Assembly (NCBI GenBank): GCA_009778945.1
Contig: WRFF01000012.1
Location: 1-18,303, forward strand
Reading direction: 5' to 3'
DNA: 18,303 nucleotides
Origin: Clostridiales bacterium
GTDB taxonomy: Bacteria; Bacillota; Clostridia; Peptostreptococcales; Anaerovoracaceae
Part shown: piece after piece, positions 14,515 to 18,303 of the stretch
How positions within the stretch are numbered: position 1 is the first letter of the stretch
Layout of the letters: each line of letters starts with the position of its first letter
The notes under the pieces: generated by a model
Database searches by the model: none
Told to the model about the DNA's origin: nothing
The model's input: only the letters and a program-made list of their open reading frames with translations
Position numbers and translations under genes: made by a program

Positions 14515-16227
14515 CTATCCCTGCGTTTCCGTTTCTTTGCGCTTCGCTTCGACCTGACGGCTGACGAAGAAGAACAGGACGCAAAGCGCCGCGCAGATGA
14601 TCGTCATGATCCGGATGGCGAACCAGAGCGCGCCCTGCGACGCGAAGAGCGTCAAATCATAATCATCCGGATAGGACCAGTCCTGCTCGTACCACGGCAG
14701 GAAGAAACAGCCGGCGACGCCGATAAGCGCGAGGAGCAGGAAGAGGACCGTGAGCCGCCGCGTATCGCCGAGCGCAAGCCCTGTCTTCTTGTTGACGGCA
14801 TTGTGCACGGGGTCTTTGTTCGTGAGTCCGCCGTAGTAGCGCTTCCAGAAGAAATACAGGATGGGACCGGAGATGATGCCGATCATCCCGCCGAAGAAAT
14901 AGTCCGAACCGTTGATCAGGAAGGAGATGACCGCAACCACCATCGGCACGATGCAGATGAGCCGCAGGAATTTCATGCCGCCGGGAATGCGGAATTTGTA
15001 CTCTTCCCTCGGGATCTTTTTCCGCAACACCATCGCCGAGATATACACGAGGATATACGAGGAGACGAGCAGGAAGACATCCACCACGACGATCACCTTG
15101 AAAGGAAGCATGCAGAGTACAAGGTTCACGACGCAGACGGAGACAACCGACACATACGGCACGCCGTGCTTCTTGTCCACCTTGACCATGACTCTCGGCG
15201 CGAGATGATCTTCCGCGAGCGCGAAGAAGCCGCGCGACCCGGAAGCAATATAGGTGTTGTAAATAGAACATTGCGCAAGGACCGCGACGACGGCGAAGAT
15301 GATGCCGAAAATCGGGCCGAGGAAATAGGTTGGGATTGAAGCGTAGCCTGTCGCGTCCGCGGCGGAACCCCAGGTCATGAAACCGTAGGTCTCCTGATCG
15401 ACCCCGGGGCCCTTGAAGGCCGAGAGGCCCGCCATCGTCGGCAGGATATAGACGGCCATGATGAGCGGGACCGTGATCATCGTCGCCTTCGGGATGACCT
15501 GCGGATCCTCGAGCTCACCCGCGACTGTGGACATGGATTCATAGCCCGAATACATCCACATGCCGATGCTGATGGCTGCGCCGATATAGAAGATCCAGTC
15601 TGTAGGAGCCTCGACCGGCGCGGCTGTGATCGGCTCAAACGGATTGCCGCCCCAGTGCATGAAACCGACGACCGCGACCATCGCGAACGCCGCGATGACG
15701 AAGATCGACAGTGCGTTCGTGACAATGCCGACGTCTTTCACGCCTCTCAGGTTGATGATCATAAAGATGAGGATCATGGCCGCTTTGAAGGCAAATTCAA
15801 TATATCGGTTGTCGGCGACATGCGGGAAATACAGGCCAATCATTCCAAAGAGATAGCCGCCCGCGAGGACGACATAGAGCGTGTTGTCAATATAAATCGA
15901 GATGGTGCGCCACCACCCGGCTTGGAACCCCCAAAATTCGCCGAGCGCTTCCTGCACCCATTTGTAATAACCGCCTTCCTGCGGACGGACGCTTCCGAGC
16001 TCCGACGCGACCAACCCGAACGGCAGGCCCCATACGAAGGGAAGCACGATCAGCATGATCAATGCCAATCCCGGCCCCGCCTCGGGAATCATATTCTCGA
16101 TTCCGTAGGCGCCCGCGGCGACAAGCGAAAACACCATGAAGACCACGGTGAATGTGCTCATCTTGTGCTTTTTGAGGCCGTGAGAATCCGTATCCATCAT
16201 CATGGACGGCTTGTTTAGATCTGCCAT
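14515..16227 (-). CDS. APC-superfamily amino-acid permease
   Basis: Cytoplasmic-membrane transporter of 570 residues that probably moves an amino acid or exchanges it for its product. After a short hydrophilic N-terminus, the first helix carries the APC-type segment FSLVAAGAYGIENMIPEAGPG (about 33-53), where the backbone-binding glycine-rich break lies. PQEGGYYKWVQEALGEFWGF (about 82-101) follows the helix 2 region, and SGYESMSTVAGELEDPQ (about 225-241) is the conserved helix 6 region. About 12 core helices are followed by a soluble stretch and two extra C-terminal helices, so about 14 in all. AAAGGAG precedes the ATG. Closest by appearance are amino acid/polyamine and glutamate:GABA-type exchangers; the substrate cannot be assigned. 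It stands alone, upstream of ech and separated from it by a hairpin. Confidence 0.88.
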   Translation of the reverse strand: MADLNKPSMMMDTDSHGLKKHKMSTFTVVFMVFSLVAAGAYGIENMIPEAGPGLALIMLIVLPFVWGLPFGLVASELGSVRPQEGGYYKWVQEALGEFWGFQAGWWRTISIYIDNTLYVVLAGGYLFGMIGLYFPHVADNRYIEFAFKAAMILIFMIINLRGVKDVGIVTNALSIFVIAAFAMVAVVGFMHWGGNPFEPITAAPVEAPTDWIFYIGAAISIGMWMYSGYESMSTVAGELEDPQVIPKATMITVPLIMAVYILPTMAGLSAFKGPGVDQETYGFMTWGSAADATGYASIPTYFLGPIFGIIFAVVAVLAQCSIYNTYIASGSRGFFALAEDHLAPRVMVKVDKKHGVPYVSVVSVCVVNLVLCMLPFKVIVVVDVFLLVSSYILVYISAMVLRKKIPREEYKFRIPGGMKFLRLICIVPMVVAVISFLINGSDYFFGGMIGIISGPILYFFWKRYYGGLTNKDPVHNAVNKKTGLALGDTRRLTVLFLLLALIGVAGCFFLPWYEQDWSYPDDYDLTLFASQGALWFAIRIMTIICAALCVLFFFVSRQVEAKRKETETQG

Positions 16228-16429
16228 AGAACTCTCCTTTCAAACAAAGGAACCGCTGAATAACGAAGCAGCGCTTCCCAACTCACCCTTACCCCCGCGA
16301 CAGGCTCCTGGGTTTTGTCGCCGGAGCAATAACTATTCCACAATAACTTTGCAATAATGCTCCAAACAAAAATTGCTTTTAATGATTTATTTTACATAAA
16401 TTGCGCTTGTCTGTCCAGAGGGTGTCAAA
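16228..16429 (-). promoter_or_regulatory. Permease leader with competing hairpins
   Basis: Reading toward the permease, GGAGCA (16363-16358) can pair with TGCTCC (16328-16323). The same TGCTCC overlaps a segment that can pair with GGAGC further on (16308-16304), so the two stems exclude each other. A separate GCGACA/TGTCGC stem (16297-16302 and 16316-16321) overlaps both. Just before the ribosome binding site is a 10-position stem with one mismatch (16249-16278), followed by TTTGTTTG. TTGACA occurs near 16422-16427 but has no well-spaced -10 box. The motif CAATAA(C/T) occurs three times (16327, 16341, 16352). No T-box, lysine or glycine riboswitch signature was recognised. Confidence 0.4.
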
Positions 16430-17263
16430 TTATACGTCCCCCTGAGCCACCCCGGGAATCCTGTCTTCGCAAGGCGTGCCGCATTGGCATTTGCCGCAGC
16501 CGTACCAGATCCCGTCTTCGGAACGCGTAGACTCCAAATAGGCGTCGCAGAGCGCGTGATCCTTGCCGGTTTTCAGGCTGATCGCATCGCCGGGACAATT
16601 TCTTGCGCAAGCGCCGCAACGCACGCAGTATTCGTAAAGACCCTTGTATGGACGCGGTGCGGGCGTAAACGCAAGCGTCGTAACCACGCTTCCGAACCGG
16701 CCCGCCACGCCTTTTTCCGTGATCAGCCCCTTAGAGAGGCCGAAAGTTCCGAGCCCCGCTGCGTATGCGACATGGCGTTCCGACCAATTGCTGCCGTAAG
16801 CCGTGTTTTCGCTGCCCGCACGGCCCTTGAAAGTCTTCATACTCGGATCAAAAAGCGGCGCCATCGCCTCATAGCCGGAATTCCGCAGAGCGGAAAGGAG
16901 GGCGTTCGTCACACATTCGACGCAAATCTGCCCCGTCACGCGCCCCTGCTGCCACAGATCGGACGGGGCGCCTGCGGCGCGGTTGCTCTTCCGGACATCT
17001 TCCGTGAATGGCAGGAAAAAGGAGACGACGGCCTTCGCGCCGGGCAGCCATTCCTCCGGCTGCCGCAGATCCAGGCCCGCCGCCTCGTTGCGCTCAAGTG
17101 AGCGGATGATCTCATCGTCCGCCGCCGCGCAGCCGACAAGCGGGTTGTCAAAGAGACGGACACCGGCATACTCCGGACGCCTTGCGGCTTCTTCCGTGAT
17201 CCGATTGCTCGGATCCGTATCCAAAAATACTTTCAAAACCTGAAAGATTTCCTGCCTGTCCAT
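16430..17263 (-). CDS. QueG-like double [4Fe-4S] cluster protein
   Basis: Iron-sulfur protein of the epoxyqueuosine reductase-related family (COG1600-like), with unknown substrate. The central segment WSERHVAYAAGLGTFGLSKG and the following GRFGSVVTT resemble QueG-type reductases. The C-terminal region has CVRCGACARNCP for one cluster, and a second set of cysteines in YGCGKCQCGTPCE plus one about 17 residues earlier. It is about 277 residues, shorter than true QueG (about 350-380), and lacks the C-terminal repeat region, so a tRNA-modification role is doubtful. I choose the ATG at 17263 because AAGGAG lies 7 nt upstream; the ATG at 17269 would almost abut it. It is transcribed divergently from the plus-strand hydrolase gene. 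Confidence 0.82.
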   Translation of the reverse strand: MDRQEIFQVLKVFLDTDPSNRITEEAARRPEYAGVRLFDNPLVGCAAADDEIIRSLERNEAAGLDLRQPEEWLPGAKAVVSFFLPFTEDVRKSNRAAGAPSDLWQQGRVTGQICVECVTNALLSALRNSGYEAMAPLFDPSMKTFKGRAGSENTAYGSNWSERHVAYAAGLGTFGLSKGLITEKGVAGRFGSVVTTLAFTPAPRPYKGLYEYCVRCGACARNCPGDAISLKTGKDHALCDAYLESTRSEDGIWYGCGKCQCGTPCEDRIPGVAQGDV

Positions 17264-17343
17264 GCCCATTCTCCTTGCATTTCCTCACTCTGTGATTTTT
17301 TCCGAATTATATTGTACACTTATTATGAAAAAGGAGAACGAAA
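17264..17343. promoter_or_regulatory. Divergent promoter region
   Basis: A short intergenic region serves two divergent genes. On the minus strand a perfect TATAAT (17306-17311) lies about 43 nt before the iron-sulfur protein start, with no clear -35 box. On the plus strand TATTAT (17321-17326) is followed directly by AAGGAG (17331-17336), the ribosome binding site of the hydrolase, so that box is too close to be its -10. TTATAT (17307-17312) is an alternative. Confidence 0.4.
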
Positions 17344-18132
17344 ATGAAAATCACGGCATTGGTGGAAAACCGCTCGGACTGCGGGCTGAAAACGAAACAC
17401 GGCCTGTCGCTGTATGTCGAAACGCCGGAACACCGGATCCTTTTCGATGTCGGCCCGGACGATACGCTGTTTGAAAACAGCGAGACGCGCGGCGTCGATC
17501 TGTCGACGATCGATACCATGATCCTCTCGCACGGCCATTACGACCATGGCGGCGCGCTGGAGAAATTCCTGGAGGTCAATCATACCGCAAAAGTGTACGC
17601 ACAGCGAAAGGCTTTCGAAAAGCACTATGCGAAAAATCCCGCGGTGAAGGACATAAGCATCGATCCCGATCTGCGGACGAACGCGCAGGTCGTCCTCCTG
17701 GACGGCGATTATACAATCGATAACGAACTCACGCTGTTCACCGTATCGAATACGGAGAAATGCCATTCCGGCGCAAACGATGTGCTTTATTCCGAAACGG
17801 GACAGGATGATTTTTCGCACGAACAGAACCTTATGATCTTAGGCGGCGTACCTGTCCTGATCATGGGATGCGGGCATACCGGCGTCGTCAACATCCTCGA
17901 AAAGGCGGCGGCGTACAAACCGCGTGTCTGCGTGGGCGGCTATCACTTATTCAATCCGGATACCGGCGCGACCGTTCCGAAAACCCTGCTCGACGATATC
18001 GCGCGGGAGATGGCGAAATACGACATCCGCTATTACACCTGCCACTGCACCGGAACGGAGGCGTATGCGTACCTCGCGGAGCGTCTGCCGGAGATGCACT
18101 ACTTAGCCTGCGGCGACATGATCGAAATTTGA
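17344..18132 (+). CDS. Metallo-beta-lactamase-fold hydrolase, COG1237 type
   Basis: Cytosolic metal-dependent hydrolase of the MBL fold, similar to proteins annotated as 7,8-dihydropterin-6-methyl-4-(beta-D-ribofuranosyl)aminobenzene 5'-phosphate synthase; the true substrate of most members is unknown. The metal motif SHGHYDHGG spans 62-70, a third ligand region MGCGHTGVVN lies near 175-184, and GGYHL and TCHCTG follow toward the C-terminus, as in this subgroup. The N-terminus MKITALVENR is typical. The length of 262 residues is normal. AAGGAG lies 7 nt before the ATG. It is the only plus-strand gene in the window. No terminator hairpin is obvious after the stop. Confidence 0.88.
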   Translation: MKITALVENRSDCGLKTKHGLSLYVETPEHRILFDVGPDDTLFENSETRGVDLSTIDTMILSHGHYDHGGALEKFLEVNHTAKVYAQRKAFEKHYAKNPAVKDISIDPDLRTNAQVVLLDGDYTIDNELTLFTVSNTEKCHSGANDVLYSETGQDDFSHEQNLMILGGVPVLIMGCGHTGVVNILEKAAAYKPRVCVGGYHLFNPDTGATVPKTLLDDIAREMAKYDIRYYTCHCTGTEAYAYLAERLPEMHYLACGDMIEI

Positions 18133-18228
18133 TTATTCATGGACAATATGGGAGCATTCTTAAAAAAGAGGTTTTGGTGACATTTTTCCTTCGTTTGCGC
18201 TCATTTTGATCGTTCAACCCAGACAAAT

Positions 18229-18303
18229 TGTCACTAAATAACCGAAATCGTGTGTATAGTGACAAAAAATAGCCGATATCGCATGTGTAACGACCAAAAA
18301 TAA
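18229..18303. repeat. About 30-bp tandem repeat at the window edge, possibly an IS21-like end
   Basis: A degenerate motif built on GAC(C/A)AAAAATA(G/A)CCGA(T/A)ATCG recurs about every 30 bp: around 18230, around 18260, and a third copy that starts near 18290 and is cut by the window end. Multiple repeats with CAAAAATAGCCGAT-like cores are typical of the termini of IS21-family insertion sequences as I remember them, which would put a transposase gene just beyond the window. The 11-bp palindrome GACAAATTGTC (18222-18232) overlaps the first copy. The segment 18133-18228 holds no gene that I can support. Confidence 0.45.

Noticed and set aside
17264..17269. Start of the QueG-like gene at the first ATG (17269)
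   Set aside because: AAGGAG would be only about one base away. The ATG at 17263 has a 7-nt spacer.

Overview
The window reads as a chromosomal segment of a strictly anaerobic bacterium, most likely a Clostridia-type Firmicute. The basis is strong AGGAGG-type ribosome binding sites, GTG and TTG starts beside ATG, AT-rich intergenic regions with TATAAT-like boxes around GC-richer genes, and a six-subunit Ech-type energy-converting [NiFe] hydrogenase. The taxon is an inference; nothing here fixes the genus.

Layout: almost everything lies on the minus strand. From the left there is (1) a hairpin-rich edge (1-144); (2) guaA, GMP synthase, with an unusual internal tandem-repeat insert (145-1878); (3) a 465-bp intergenic region with a structured guaA leader, a promoter-like repeat copy and the terminator of the next gene; (4) a giant 1740-residue secreted and membrane-anchored beta-helix surface protein with about 38 repeats (2344-7566); (5) a probable operon echABCDEF-hypA-sir2, read right to left (14356 to 7771); (6) an APC-family amino-acid permease (14515-16227) behind a roughly 200-nt leader with competing hairpins; (7) a QueG-like double [4Fe-4S] protein (16430-17263); (8) on the plus strand, a divergent metallo-beta-lactamase-fold hydrolase of the COG1237 type (17344-18132); and (9) at the right edge, the start of a roughly 30-bp tandem repeat that resembles the multiple-repeat terminus of an IS21-like element.

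Function: EchA/B form the proton- or sodium-translocating membrane arm, EchC/D/E/F the hydrogenase arm that takes electrons from ferredoxin, and HypA supplies nickel to the EchE active site. A sirtuin is closely coupled to the end of hypA. With the amino-acid permease next door, the segment fits an amino-acid or peptide fermenter that disposes of reduced ferredoxin as H2 while conserving energy (inference).

Most noteworthy are the promoter-like module present on both sides of the giant surface-protein gene, the in-frame octapeptide-repeat insert in the otherwise conserved GMP synthase, the hairpins in the leaders of the ech operon, the permease and guaA, and the sirtuin placed in a hydrogenase operon.
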